A DNA stretch of 64,000 nucleotides from Qipengyuania sp. ABI-127-1 (GTDB lineage Bacteria > Pseudomonadota > Alphaproteobacteria > Sphingomonadales > Sphingomonadaceae): assembly GCA_022953095.1 (NCBI GenBank), contig JALJCR010000003.1, positions 124,001 to 188,000 on the forward strand, in the 5' to 3' direction. Within the stretch, counting starts at the first letter, position 1, and every line of letters starts with the position of its first letter. The notes under the pieces are model-generated. The model did no database searches. It was not told where the DNA came from and was given only the letters and a program-made list of their open reading frames with translations. The position numbers and the translations under genes were made by a program. Of the stretch, positions 37,729-48,658 are shown piece after piece.

Positions 37729-38036
37729 ACGCCTGTCTTGTCCCAAGCAGTCAGGCCTGTCCACTTTGCCTTTTTTGGGGCGGGGTGAAGCCGAGATTTT
37801 CCTACATGGTCGAAAATTTGCGATAGGAATGGGGAGTAAGAAAGGGGGGGCGGGGTGCCCGCCATGTGTCACCCTGGTCCTCGAGTGATATTACGCCGCG
37901 AAATCATGGGTTTGTGCCATAAATCTATGGGGTGACGGGGTGTCGCCTTTGTCACCCGGACCCGGCTGGGCCAGGTGCTGGCGATAATTCGCCCGCCGGA
38001 CTGGTCAAGTCGTTCAATGTCGGGCAGGAACAAACC
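37729..38036. other. Intergenic region aroC-ruvA with repeated GTCACCC elements
   Basis: A 308-bp stretch between divergent aroC and ruvA with no supported gene. It contains G-runs (about 37828-37860) and three copies of a 7-mer: GTCACCC at 37868 and 37951 and its complement GGGTGAC at 37930. The last two can pair across 14 nt. GTTC and GAAC flank the ruvA Shine-Dalgarno, but spacing does not match the alphaproteobacterial LexA box. ruvC, a usual neighbour, is absent here. Confidence 0.5.
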
Positions 38037-38645
38037 ATGATTGCAAAGCTCAAGGGACTGCTCGACGAAACCGGCGCGGACTGGGCGGTGATCGATGTGT
38101 CGGGCGTCGGCTATCTCGTCCATTGCTCTACCAAGACGCTTGCTGCGCTGGGCGAGGTGGGCGAGGCCTGCACCGTCTATACCGATCTGCAGGTGAGCGA
38201 GACCGATATGCGCCTGCTCGGTTTCGCCGATGCCGCCGAGCGGGACTGGTTCCGTCTGCTTACCCAGGTACAGGGTGTCGGCAGCAAGGTGGCGCTGGCG
38301 ATCCTCTCCGCGCTTTCGACGGGCGAGGTGCAGGCCGCCTGTTCGAACGGCGATGCGGCGATGATCGCGCGCGCAAACGGTGTCGGGCCGAAACTGGCGG
38401 GGCGCATCGTCAACGAGCTGAAGGACAAGGCAGGCGCGCTGCCGGGCGGCGGGATGGTCGGCGCTGCGGGTGTCGCCGTGACCCCCGCGGGCAGTGCCAG
38501 CGCCGATGCGGTGAGCGCGCTCGAAAATCTCGGCTTCAAACCCGCCGTGGCCGCGCGCGCGGTGGCTGCGGCGCAGGGCGAACTGGGTGAGGATGCGGGC
38601 GAGGGCGACCTCATTCGCGTCGCATTGAAGAGGGCAGCGGGATGA
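38037..38645 (+). CDS. ruvA: Holliday junction branch migration protein RuvA
   Basis: A 202-residue DNA-binding subunit of the RuvAB branch-migration motor. MIAKLKGLLDETG is the usual N-terminus, and VQGVGSKVALAILSAL and ANGVGPKLAGRIVNELKDK are the two helix-hairpin-helix motifs. The C-terminal three-helix domain that contacts RuvB follows (ALENLGFKPAVAARAV). It overlaps the DsrE gene by ATGA. Two extra genes stand between it and ruvB. Confidence 0.96.
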   Translation: MIAKLKGLLDETGADWAVIDVSGVGYLVHCSTKTLAALGEVGEACTVYTDLQVSETDMRLLGFADAAERDWFRLLTQVQGVGSKVALAILSALSTGEVQAACSNGDAAMIARANGVGPKLAGRIVNELKDKAGALPGGGMVGAAGVAVTPAGSASADAVSALENLGFKPAVAARAVAAAQGELGEDAGEGDLIRVALKRAAG

Positions 38646-39199
38646 GAGTGGCAATTTTGCGATATGCGATGACGGCGGCCTTGGCGGCGCTGGTAGCTTC
38701 GGCGGCAAGCGCGCAGGACATGAGCGCCTTCGAGACCGGGCCGGTGTTCGAGGACTTCGGGCCTCACGCGCCGGTCGAGGGCGTGGGAAAGCTGACGGCA
38801 GGCACGGCGTTCAAGCACAGCTTCGACGTCAGCGAGGCGGCGAGCGAGGGGAAGGCCAACCGCCATATCGAAAGCGCCGCGCGCTTCATCAACATGCACG
38901 TCGGCGCCGGAGTCGATCCCGAGGATATTCAGGTCGCGGTCGTGGTCCATGGCGGTGCTTCGCTCGACTTGCTCAAGGAACCGGCATGGGAGGCGCAGGG
39001 CAAGTCCGGCGTGAACGCCAGCCACGCCCTGGTGCGCGACCTTCTCGACCAGGGTGTGCGCGTGATCCTGTGCGGCCAGAGCGCCGTCGCGCATGGCATT
39101 GCCCGGTCCGATCTCATCCCCGGCGTCGAATTGGCGCTTTCCGCCATGACCGCGCATGCGCTGCTGCAGCAGGCAGGCTATTCGGTGAACCCGTTTTGA
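38642..39199 (+). CDS. Exported DsrE-family protein
   Basis: A 185-residue protein with a signal peptide (MTAALAALVASAASAQ) and a DsrE/DsrF-like fold. VAVVVHGGASLDLL and GVRVILCGQSAVAHGIARSDLIPGVELALSAMTAHALLQQ are the family landmarks, including the single conserved Cys in ILCGQ. Periplasmic DsrE proteins of this type are widespread and uncharacterised; sulfur-carrier or thiol roles are guesses. Overlaps ruvA by ATGA and the next gene by TTGA. Confidence 0.85.
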   Translation: MRVAILRYAMTAALAALVASAASAQDMSAFETGPVFEDFGPHAPVEGVGKLTAGTAFKHSFDVSEAASEGKANRHIESAARFINMHVGAGVDPEDIQVAVVVHGGASLDLLKEPAWEAQGKSGVNASHALVRDLLDQGVRVILCGQSAVAHGIARSDLIPGVELALSAMTAHALLQQAGYSVNPF

Positions 39200-39687
39200 G
39201 TGAGGAAAACAAACTTACCCCGGAGAGGGTACAGCAGCTCCGAGATAGGACAGCCCCTCAAGCCCTGTATTGGCTTGAGGAGTCGAAGTTTTATAGGGAG
39301 CAAGCAACCGGCACGGAGCGCTGGTTGCTGGCAGCGCAACTTTCCATCACATCTGGCGGCATCATCACACTTCTCAATTCAGATGGCTTGGATGCAAACT
39401 CGCGCTTTTATGCGTTGATTTGGTTCTTTCTTGGCCTTGCTTGCACTTTGATTGTCGCTCATTTTAGGGCGCAGGCTTTCGCTAAAATGCACCTCTTCGT
39501 GTCAAGGGCGGGCCGGGGTCTGCAGGACTTTGCCTCGACCGGCGAGGCGGAAGGGTTGCCCCAAGCGCTGGATGAGACTTCGGCGTCCGAAGTGACAAAG
39601 GCCGAGAAAGTGATCGAGATTGCTTACTACCTACCATTTATCACGATCCTTATTGCCTCCTTTATAACGATTGAGGGGTTGGGATGA
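39196..39687 (+). CDS. Low-GC membrane protein inside the ruvA-ruvB unit
   Basis: A 163-residue protein with three membrane segments: [38 protein letters not shown] and a C-terminal [20 protein letters not shown]. Between segments two and three is a cytosolic stretch with [18 protein letters not shown]. The start appears to be TTG at 39196, overlapping the DsrE stop, and the stop overlaps the ruvB ATG. Base composition is visibly lower in GC than ruvA or ruvB. No family recognised; the layout is somewhat like SLATT-type effectors, but this is weak. Confidence 0.65.
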   Translation: MSEENKLTPERVQQLRDRTAPQALYWLEESKFYREQATGTERWLLAAQLSITSGGIITLLNSDGLDANSRFYALIWFFLGLACTLIVAHFRAQAFAKMHLFVSRAGRGLQDFASTGEAEGLPQALDETSASEVTKAEKVIEIAYYLPFITILIASFITIEGLG

Positions 39688-40709
39688 CCGAACCCGTCCC
39701 CCTCCACTCGCCCAATCGCCAGCCCGAGGACCCCGACGCGGCGCTGCGGCCGAAGTCGCTCGCCGAATTTGTCGGGCAGAAGGCGGCGCGCGAGAATTTG
39801 CGCGTGTTCGTCGAGGCTGCAAAGGGGCGCGGCGAGGCGATGGATCATGTGCTGTTCTTCGGCCCGCCCGGCCTCGGCAAGACCACGTTGGCGCAGATCG
39901 TCTCGAAGGAGCTGGGCGTGGGGTTCCGCGCCACCAGTGGTCCGGTAATCGCCAAGGCGGGCGATTTGGCCGCGCTGCTCACCAATCTCGAGCCCAACGA
40001 CGTGCTCTTTATCGACGAGATTCACCGGCTCAATCCGGTGGTCGAGGAAGTGCTCTATCCGGCGATGGAGGACCGCGCGCTCGATATTATCATCGGCGAG
40101 GGGCCGTCGGCGCGCAGCGTGCGGATCGATTTGCCGCCCTTCACGCTGGTCGGTGCGACCACGCGGCAGGGGCTGCTGACCACGCCCTTGCGCGACCGCT
40201 TCGGTATTCCGGTGCGGCTCAACTTCTACACCGAGGACGAACTCTTGAAGGTCGTCACCCGCGGGGCAGGGCTGCTCGGCATGGGGATCGACGAGGGCGG
40301 CGCACGCGAGATTGCCCGCCGCAGCCGGGGCACGCCGCGTGTCGCGGGCCGCCTGATGCGCCGCGTGCGCGATTTCGCCAGCGTGCTGGGCGAGCCGATC
40401 GTGACCACGAGAGTGGCGGACGAGGCATTGACCCGGCTAGAGGTCGATTCGCTCGGCCTCGATGCAATGGACCGCCGCTATCTCACCATGATCGCCACCA
40501 CATATAAGGGTGGTCCGGTCGGGGTGGAAACGCTCGCGGCGGGCCTGTCCGAGCCGCGCGACACGGTCGAGGAGGTGATCGAACCCTATCTCATCCAGCT
40601 CGGCCTGATCGCCCGTACCGCGCGCGGGCGTTGCCTCAACGATGGCGGCTGGGCGCATCTGGGCCTGCCCTCACCATCGACGCCCCAGAGCGATATGTTC
40701 GACAAATAG
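39684..40709 (+). CDS. ruvB: Holliday junction branch migration helicase RuvB
   Basis: A 341-residue AAA+ motor of RuvABC. Walker A is [11 protein letters not shown], Walker B is [10 protein letters not shown], sensor 1 is VGATTRQG, and the arginine finger region is LRDRFGIP. The winged-helix domain at the end includes [20 protein letters not shown] overlaps the stop of the small membrane protein as ATGA. Length and motifs are normal. Confidence 0.97.
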   Translation: MTEPVPLHSPNRQPEDPDAALRPKSLAEFVGQKAARENLRVFVEAAKGRGEAMDHVLFFGPPGLGKTTLAQIVSKELGVGFRATSGPVIAKAGDLAALLTNLEPNDVLFIDEIHRLNPVVEEVLYPAMEDRALDIIIGEGPSARSVRIDLPPFTLVGATTRQGLLTTPLRDRFGIPVRLNFYTEDELLKVVTRGAGLLGMGIDEGGAREIARRSRGTPRVAGRLMRRVRDFASVLGEPIVTTRVADEALTRLEVDSLGLDAMDRRYLTMIATTYKGGPVGVETLAAGLSEPRDTVEEVIEPYLIQLGLIARTARGRCLNDGGWAHLGLPSPSTPQSDMFDK

Positions 40710-40880
40710 GGTTATCGGTGCGGTAAGAAAGCCACGCTCAACGGTCCCGAAACGGGACGGGGCTTGCGCAACCCTCGCATTTCCGCGAAAAATTTACTTT
40801 CTGCATGCATGAGCGATCAGTAAATTCGCGCGAAAATCCGAAAACGGGCGCTGCATAAAGAATCAAAGGTCGCTGCAAGG

Positions 40881-40919
40881 AACGGAAATTCCTCCGTTTC
40901 TTGCGCGGTCGCAAGAGGA
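40881..40919 (+). promoter_or_regulatory. Two leader hairpins at the ribosome binding site of the Ser/Thr-rich gene
   Basis: AACGGA/TCCGTT (40881-40898) and CTTGCG/CGCAAG (40900-40915) are adjacent 6-bp stems. The second stem includes the first bases of the Shine-Dalgarno AAGAGGA (40913-40919). The ATG follows at 40928. Occlusion of the ribosome site is possible. Confidence 0.45.
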
Positions 40920-40927
40920 ATTTTACG

Positions 40928-41935
40928 ATGTCGGTCAAGTCAGCTCTCGCCAAACTCTCGGCCACCGCGGCGGGTGGTGCGCTGCTTGCGGGCGGCGCGG
41001 TGCATGTCGCGGAAAAGCCGATTTCCGACAATCCGCAATATAAGTCGAAAGCGGTGAAATACGTCAAGCAGGCCAAGCCGCGCGCCGTGCCGCGGCCGAC
41101 CGTGCCGCGTGCCCGCACCATTCCGCGCCAGGTCGAATGCGTGCCCGCCGAATCGCCCGAAGCGGCCTATAATCCGAACAATATCTGCCCGCCGGTCTAT
41201 CGCCAGGCGATGGCCCCCGTTCCCGTACCTCCGTTGCCCGCAGCGGCGCCGGTCGGCGGCGGTGGCGGCGCGGCCCGTTCGATCCCCGGCGGTGGCTATG
41301 GCGGCGGATATGGCGGCGGTTTCGGCGGTGGCTTCTTCGGCGGTTTTTTTTCCGGCTCGAGCGGCGGCGGCAGCGTCATCGTCAACTCGACCACCACGAC
41401 CGGGGGCGAAACGCCCGATGTGATCGTCGACGTATCGACCACCACCTCGACCGGCGGCAGTTCCACCTCCACCTCGACCGGCGGGTCCTCGACTTCCACC
41501 TCGACCGGCGAAGTTTCCACCACCACCAGCTCGAGCAGCAGCACGGGCGAGGTCTCCACCTCGACCGGCGCGGTTTCGACCACCACGAGCACGGGTGAGG
41601 TTTCGACTTCCACCGGCGCGGTCTCGACATCCACGGGAGAGGTCTCCACTTCGACCGGCGCTGTCTCGACCTCGACCGGCGAAGTATCGACGACGAGCGG
41701 CAACATCACCTCGAGCACCAGTTCCTCATCCTCCACCAGCACGTCGAGCTCATCGTCGTCTTCCACCTCGACCTCGAGTTCCTCCTCGACCAGCACGTCG
41801 AGCTCCAGCTCCACCTCCAGCTCGGGCAGCAGCAGCGGGACCGACGTGCCGGCTCCGCCGATGATGGCGCTGTTCGGTATGGCGGCTGCCGCGATTCTCG
41901 GCCGTCGCAAGTTCCGGATCAAACGCGGCGCCTGA
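40928..41935 (+). CDS. Ser/Thr-repeat surface protein with CTERM-like sorting tail
   Basis: A 335-residue low-complexity protein. The N-terminus is weakly signal-like (ATAAGGALLAGGAVHVAE), followed by a basic/Pro-rich region and one Cys pair (VECVPAE, NNICPPVY). A Gly-rich stretch comes at about 118-150. From about 165 to 305 come Ser/Thr repeats, including alternating seven-residue units STGEVST and STGAVST and then pure Ser/Thr. The end is VPAPPMMALFGMAAAAILGRRKFR: a VPxP-type motif, one hydrophobic helix and basic residues, as in PEP-CTERM substrates of exosortase. No exosortase gene is in the window. A heavily modified surface protein is an inference. Confidence 0.75.
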   Translation: MSVKSALAKLSATAAGGALLAGGAVHVAEKPISDNPQYKSKAVKYVKQAKPRAVPRPTVPRARTIPRQVECVPAESPEAAYNPNNICPPVYRQAMAPVPVPPLPAAAPVGGGGGAARSIPGGGYGGGYGGGFGGGFFGGFFSGSSGGGSVIVNSTTTTGGETPDVIVDVSTTTSTGGSSTSTSTGGSSTSTSTGEVSTTTSSSSSTGEVSTSTGAVSTTTSTGEVSTSTGAVSTSTGEVSTSTGAVSTSTGEVSTTSGNITSSTSSSSSTSTSSSSSSSTSTSSSSSTSTSSSSSTSSSGSSSGTDVPAPPMMALFGMAAAAILGRRKFRIKRGA

Positions 41936-41957
41936 GGAAATTGCCTGCGGCAGGAGC

Positions 41958-42677
41958 TTAGTCGCGCTGTTGCAGGCTCCATGCGCCCTGGCGGTACCAT
42001 TGCGTCACGACATATTTGGCCCCCGCTTCCACGGGTAGCGCGGCGTGGCGTGTTGCGCGGTTGGGGCGGCCCTTGCGGTCCATATTGTCCCACATGACCA
42101 GCATTCCCGCTTCGGGTGCGATCTTCAGATCGAGTTCCGGGAATTCGGTTTCGCCACCCGCCTCGACCCCGTTGAGATAGACCATCGCGGTCCAGCTTCT
42201 TTGCCCGCCGCGTCGGCGCTCGACCTGCCAATGTGGTCGATCGACGCGAAAATGGTCACGGTGGTGACGGTATTCCTCACCCTTGCGGTAGCGCTGCCCT
42301 TGCAAGGGTTCGGCATGCCGTCGATCCAGGCCCGTCACCTCGCCGATTCTCGCCGCGAGCTTTTCCGTCTCGGGCAATCCCTCGGCGAAGAAATGAGTCG
42401 AACTCGTCCGGCCCCTCGGCGCCACTTTTTCCGAAAACAGGACAGAGGGCTGGATTCGGCTGTCGATGATCGCGATGAGCTCGCGACATTGCTGCGTCGG
42501 CAGAAAATCGCGCATGAGGAACATGTCCGCCTTGTCGCCCCCCGCCGGTTCCAGGCGCGGATTGCTCATTGCCTGGCGACGCACAGTGTCGCCGATTTCC
42601 CGCATAACGATCGGATCGGCCTGCGGGTCGATTTCCTCGCGACCCAATAGCTTGGCCAGATATTCGATCAGAGCCAT
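41958..42677 (-). CDS. Prolyl 4-hydroxylase-type 2-oxoglutarate/Fe(II) oxygenase
   Basis: A 239-residue oxygenase. The C-terminal half has the P4H core: QRYRKGEEYRHHRDHF with the HxD pair, WTAMVYLNGVEAGGETEFP, and the distal RATRHAALPVEAGAKYVVTQWYR with the second iron His and the 2-oxoglutarate-binding Lys. The N-terminal 85 residues are helical and specific to this subgroup. It lies 44 bp after the rhodanese gene and may be co-transcribed with acnA. The substrate is unknown; bacterial relatives act on proteins or small molecules. Confidence 0.87.
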   Translation of the reverse strand: MALIEYLAKLLGREEIDPQADPIVMREIGDTVRRQAMSNPRLEPAGGDKADMFLMRDFLPTQQCRELIAIIDSRIQPSVLFSEKVAPRGRTSSTHFFAEGLPETEKLAARIGEVTGLDRRHAEPLQGQRYRKGEEYRHHRDHFRVDRPHWQVERRRGGQRSWTAMVYLNGVEAGGETEFPELDLKIAPEAGMLVMWDNMDRKGRPNRATRHAALPVEAGAKYVVTQWYRQGAWSLQQRD

Positions 42678-42721
42678 GTCAGGCGCGCACTGCGCCGGTT
42701 GCCGCTCCAGGTAAGGCGGGG

Positions 42722-43143
42722 TCAGTCACGCTCTACCGGAAAGTCGGAGGCCTCCCAGGCAAGGATGCCGCCATCCAGATGCAGGGCGGCCGTACCCGAT
42801 GCGGCGGCCAGCCGTTCGGCGGCGATGCCCGAGCGGCGGTCGGACCGGCAATAGAGTATGCGCTCGCTTCCCCGAGGGTCGGGCAGGGCTTCCGGATCGA
42901 ATTCGCCGAGCGGGATGTTGATCGCGCCTGCCAGATGGCCCTGAGCAAACTCTTCCGGCGTGCGAACATCGATGAGCTGGACCGGCTCGCCTGCGGCGAT
43001 CTTCGCTGCCAGCGTGTCCGGGGCGATGGTCTCGGCGGCGGCGCGGGCAGACGCTTCCGCCACATCGTCGTCGGCAGGGCGCGCCTGCGCGGAACAGGCG
43101 CCGAGCATAGTCGTCGCCAATCCCGCGAGGAGCGCATGCCGTA

Positions 43144-43147
<4 letters not shown>
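42722..43147 (-). CDS. Rhodanese-domain lipoprotein
   Basis: A 141-residue protein. The lipobox is MLGAC (Cys about residue 18), then a rhodanese domain: [25 protein letters not shown] and the active-site loop YCRSDRRSG with C-x4-R. Expected to sit in the periplasm and transfer or hold persulfide sulfur. ATG at 43147 overlaps the acnA stop as ATGA. The two substrate-loop arginines resemble phosphatase-like rhodaneses, so the activity is open. Confidence 0.87.
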
Positions 43148-45819
<2,672 letters not shown>

Positions 45820-46036
45820 GCGCGCATCTGTCCTTTCAGTTGAGAGCCGTCACCCGACCAATGGGCGGGGCGGTAGAATGTGCCGCGCACCTGCGCCGGA
45901 ACGCCGAAAAAATCAAGAGTGCGGCACTGCAACATAGACCAATTGGGGAACCTAGGGGCGGCTTCAGCGCTTATTAAGGCAAAATCAGGGCAGGTGCGCC
46001 GCATCGGGCAGCACGGTCCGAAGGATGGAGTTAACA

Positions 46037-46189
46037 ATGTCTTCGCTTCTGGAATTGGGTGACAGCCCGCATCGTTCGCTTCGCGTCGCTGTCCTCGCAG
46101 CCGTGCTTGGCGTTGCAGGCTGTTTTACCGCTGCTTTCACTTTCGCCGATCAGCCGGCACAGGCGGCCGAGGTCGAGCAGAGTCGCTAA
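46037..46189 (+). CDS. 50-residue exported or membrane microprotein
   Basis: ATG at 46037 follows AAGGATGGAG, a good Shine-Dalgarno, at about seven bases. The protein is basic at the start (SPHRSLRV), then has one hydrophobic segment (AVLAAVLGVAGCFTAAFTFA) with a Cys in a lipobox-like context (VAGC), and ends in ADQPAQAAEVEQSR. Its stop overlaps the end of the convergent EamA gene by 4 bp. No family recognised. Confidence 0.55.
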   Translation: MSSLLELGDSPHRSLRVAVLAAVLGVAGCFTAAFTFADQPAQAAEVEQSR

Positions 46190-47076
46190 ATCTGGCGGTC
46201 TCTGGTCGGGGTGCGTGGTTTGCGCGCCGCTACCCAGCATGACGCGACAATGATGGCCGTGCCCATGATCGTTGGCGTGGTCAGCTTTTCGGCGAAGAAT
46301 ATCCAGCCAAACAGCGAAGCCCATAAGAACCCCGAATATTCCAGCGGGACGAGCACTTGTGCCTCGGCGCGGGCATAAGCCCAGGCGAAGGCCATCGCGC
46401 CTACGACTGTCAGAACCGCAGCCGCAGTGAGGTCAACCAGTGTGCTGCGGTCGGGCATCTCGAACAGGAACGGGACCGCAAGGCCGAGCAGGACGACCGA
46501 CACGCCTGAATGGAAGGTAGCGATTTCGGCAGGCCCGGCGACTTGGGACTGCCTTCGGATCAGGATGAAGCTGTAGGCATAGAGCAACGCGGAAACGAGG
46601 ATGGCCGCGAGGCCGAGTGCCGTATCGTAGTCGAAATCAGCCTGTCCGATCTTTCCGCCGATGATTACGAGCGTTCCCGCAAACCCAAGGAGCGATGCAA
46701 CCACGGCCTGTCGGCTGATCGTCTCGCCCAGCAGAACGCGTGCCAGGTAGAGGGCGATCAGCGGCGCGACGAAACTGATTGCGATCGCTTCGGCCAGGGG
46801 CAGTGTGGTGAGGGCATAGAAAAAAGTCAGCGCCATGAAAGTCGCAACCACCGAGCGTTGCAGATGCAGTTTCAGTACCTGCTTGCCGGGCCACCGTCCG
46901 CCACGCGCCAGCCACAGGGGCAGCGCTATGCCGGTCGCGATTGCCGAGCGGAGCCAGGCGGCCGTAAGCGCACCCACCGCCAAGGCGGCGCTTTTCATAT
47001 AGGCGTCCATCAGTGAAAGGCTGGCAACCGCCAGGGTAGCCATCGCCATGGGGAGAAGGACATGGTTGCGGTTCAC
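46186..47076 (-). CDS. EamA-family (DMT) transporter
   Basis: A 296-residue protein with ten membrane segments as two EamA repeats. ALTAAWLRSAIATGIALPLW and AEAIAISFVAPLIALYLARVLLGE are the typical first-repeat blocks; GAMAFAWAYARAEAQVLVPLEYSGFLWASLFGWIFF is the second. It probably exports or imports a small metabolite; the substrate is unknown. Divergent from the L,D-transpeptidase gene. Confidence 0.88.
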   Translation of the reverse strand: MNRNHVLLPMAMATLAVASLSLMDAYMKSAALAVGALTAAWLRSAIATGIALPLWLARGGRWPGKQVLKLHLQRSVVATFMALTFFYALTTLPLAEAIAISFVAPLIALYLARVLLGETISRQAVVASLLGFAGTLVIIGGKIGQADFDYDTALGLAAILVSALLYAYSFILIRRQSQVAGPAEIATFHSGVSVVLLGLAVPFLFEMPDRSTLVDLTAAAVLTVVGAMAFAWAYARAEAQVLVPLEYSGFLWASLFGWIFFAEKLTTPTIMGTAIIVASCWVAARKPRTPTRDRQI

Positions 47077-47224
47077 CGGGCCGCCCTATCTGGCCGAACG
47101 ACCTACGTCACTGCCAATTCAGCCTTGCGAAAGCCAACGTACTGGATTGGCGCCGCGCAACCGATTACTGTAATGTCAGGCTGCACGCGCCGCATGGGGG
47201 CTTGGGCCGAACCTGGTAGGATTT

Positions 47225-48652
47225 ATGACACGCTTTCGTCTGATTATCGGCACCGCAATGGGTGCTGCGCTCTGCGCGACCTCGGTTTGGGCGCAGGATA
47301 GCGCGCCGGAAAACCTTCTTCCGCCCGAACCGGAAAAGGTCACCGAAGAGCTTCCCGATTATACTGCCGATGCACCGCGCCCGGCGGCGCAGCCAAGTGT
47401 CGATGAAAGCTTCGACGATATCCGCATGGAGCGTGGCGAGATCGTTCAGCAATTGCCGGTCCTCGTCCGCGAATGGAGCATTGCCCAGGCCCGGGATCTG
47501 CTCGCTTTCATTCCCACGGTCGAGGCCGAGGGACTCGTGCCCTCCGACTACCGTCCCGCTGAATTGCGCATGGCGATCGATAGTGGCGAAGGCGCAGCGC
47601 TCAACGAGATGGCGAGCGAAATCTTCATCTGGTTGGTGGAAGACCTGCGCGACGGTCGGACGCCGATGGACGCGCGCCGCCAGTGGTTCGTCGTCGATCC
47701 CGATCCCGATGTCCTGCCATCGCACCGCTTGCTGGAAGCTGCGGTCGAGAGTGGCGACATCGCGGGCACGCTAACGGCGCTCAACCCGGTTTCACCCGAC
47801 TATGCGCGCCTGAAGGAAGAGCTCGCGGTCACGACCGATCCGGCCAAGCGCAAGCTGATCCGGGCCAATATGGATCGCTGGCGCTGGCTCGCGCGCGATC
47901 TGGGCAAGCAGTATCTTCTGGCGAATGTTCCCGAATACCAGCTAAGGCTGACGGTGAACGACAAGATCATCAAGCATTACCGCGTGGTGGTCGGCAAGCC
48001 GGGTCGCACCGCGACGCCGCAACTTGCGGAGATGGTCGAAGCGGTCATCTTCAACCCGACCTGGACGGTGCCGCAATCGATCGTGAAGGGCGAAGGGCTG
48101 GGCGCGAAGGTTCTGAACAATCCCGGCTGGGCGCGGGCCAATGGCTACAAGGCGACCAAGGGCGCCAATGGCTGGATCACCGTGGTCCAGCAACCGGGGC
48201 CGGGCAATTCGCTCGGGCTAATGAAGCTCGACATGCCCAATCCGCATGCGATCTTCTTCCACGACACGCCCGCAAAGGCGTTGTTCGCGCGCGACAACCG
48301 CGCCTTGAGCCATGGCTGCATCAGGGTGCAGGGTGCGCGCGAGCTGGCGATGACGATGGCCATGCTGGGAAATGCCGACAGCCGCGAAGACCTGCCCGTG
48401 ATCCAGCAGGAAGTCTCCGAAATCACAGCATCGCGCAAATACACGCGCTACCCGATGGAAAAGCAGTGGCCCGCCTACATCACCTATTTTACCTACGGGG
48501 TGGATGTGAACGGAGAGCTGCGCCGGTTCGACGATATCTATGGCCGCGATGCGCCGGTTCTGGATGCCCTCGATGCGCCGCGCCAGCGCGAGCGGGCGCG
48601 GGAAACGAGCGAAGAGGTCATCGAGATCGTCGACGATCTCCAGACGAGCTGA
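47225..48652 (+). CDS. L,D-transpeptidase, YcbB type
   Basis: A 475-residue periplasmic enzyme that makes 3-3 peptidoglycan cross-links. The signal peptide is LIIGTAMGAALCATSVWAQ. A scaffold domain is followed by ANVPEYQLRLTVNDKII at the start of the YkuD domain. The catalytic Cys365 lies in ALSHGCIRVQ, with the upstream His in FFHDTPAK. The C-terminal 100 residues include YPAYITYFTYGVDVNGELRRFDDIYGRD, as in YcbB/LdtD-like proteins. AGGA precedes the ATG. It is convergent with a second, unrelated-family L,D-transpeptidase. Confidence 0.92.
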   Translation: MTRFRLIIGTAMGAALCATSVWAQDSAPENLLPPEPEKVTEELPDYTADAPRPAAQPSVDESFDDIRMERGEIVQQLPVLVREWSIAQARDLLAFIPTVEAEGLVPSDYRPAELRMAIDSGEGAALNEMASEIFIWLVEDLRDGRTPMDARRQWFVVDPDPDVLPSHRLLEAAVESGDIAGTLTALNPVSPDYARLKEELAVTTDPAKRKLIRANMDRWRWLARDLGKQYLLANVPEYQLRLTVNDKIIKHYRVVVGKPGRTATPQLAEMVEAVIFNPTWTVPQSIVKGEGLGAKVLNNPGWARANGYKATKGANGWITVVQQPGPGNSLGLMKLDMPNPHAIFFHDTPAKALFARDNRALSHGCIRVQGARELAMTMAMLGNADSREDLPVIQQEVSEITASRKYTRYPMEKQWPAYITYFTYGVDVNGELRRFDDIYGRDAPVLDALDAPRQRERARETSEEVIEIVDDLQTS

Positions 48653-48658
48653 TCGGGA

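Noticed and set aside
38012-38032. LexA box at ruvA
   Set aside because: GTTC and GAAC are in inverted orientation at 12-bp spacing; the alphaproteobacterial box needs direct GTTC repeats 7 bp apart.
41430-41860. Possible CRISPR-like tandem array
   Set aside because: The short repeats are in-frame Ser/Thr codons with no spacers.
41296-42231. 311-codon minus-strand frame rich in Val/Glu repeats
   Set aside because: It is the antisense of the Ser/Thr repeats and runs on into the oxygenase gene in another frame; no start context or motif.
45947-45971. EcfG-type promoter upstream of the microprotein
   Set aside because: GGAAC is followed after 16 bp by CGCTT rather than CGTT; the mismatch is in a key -10 base.
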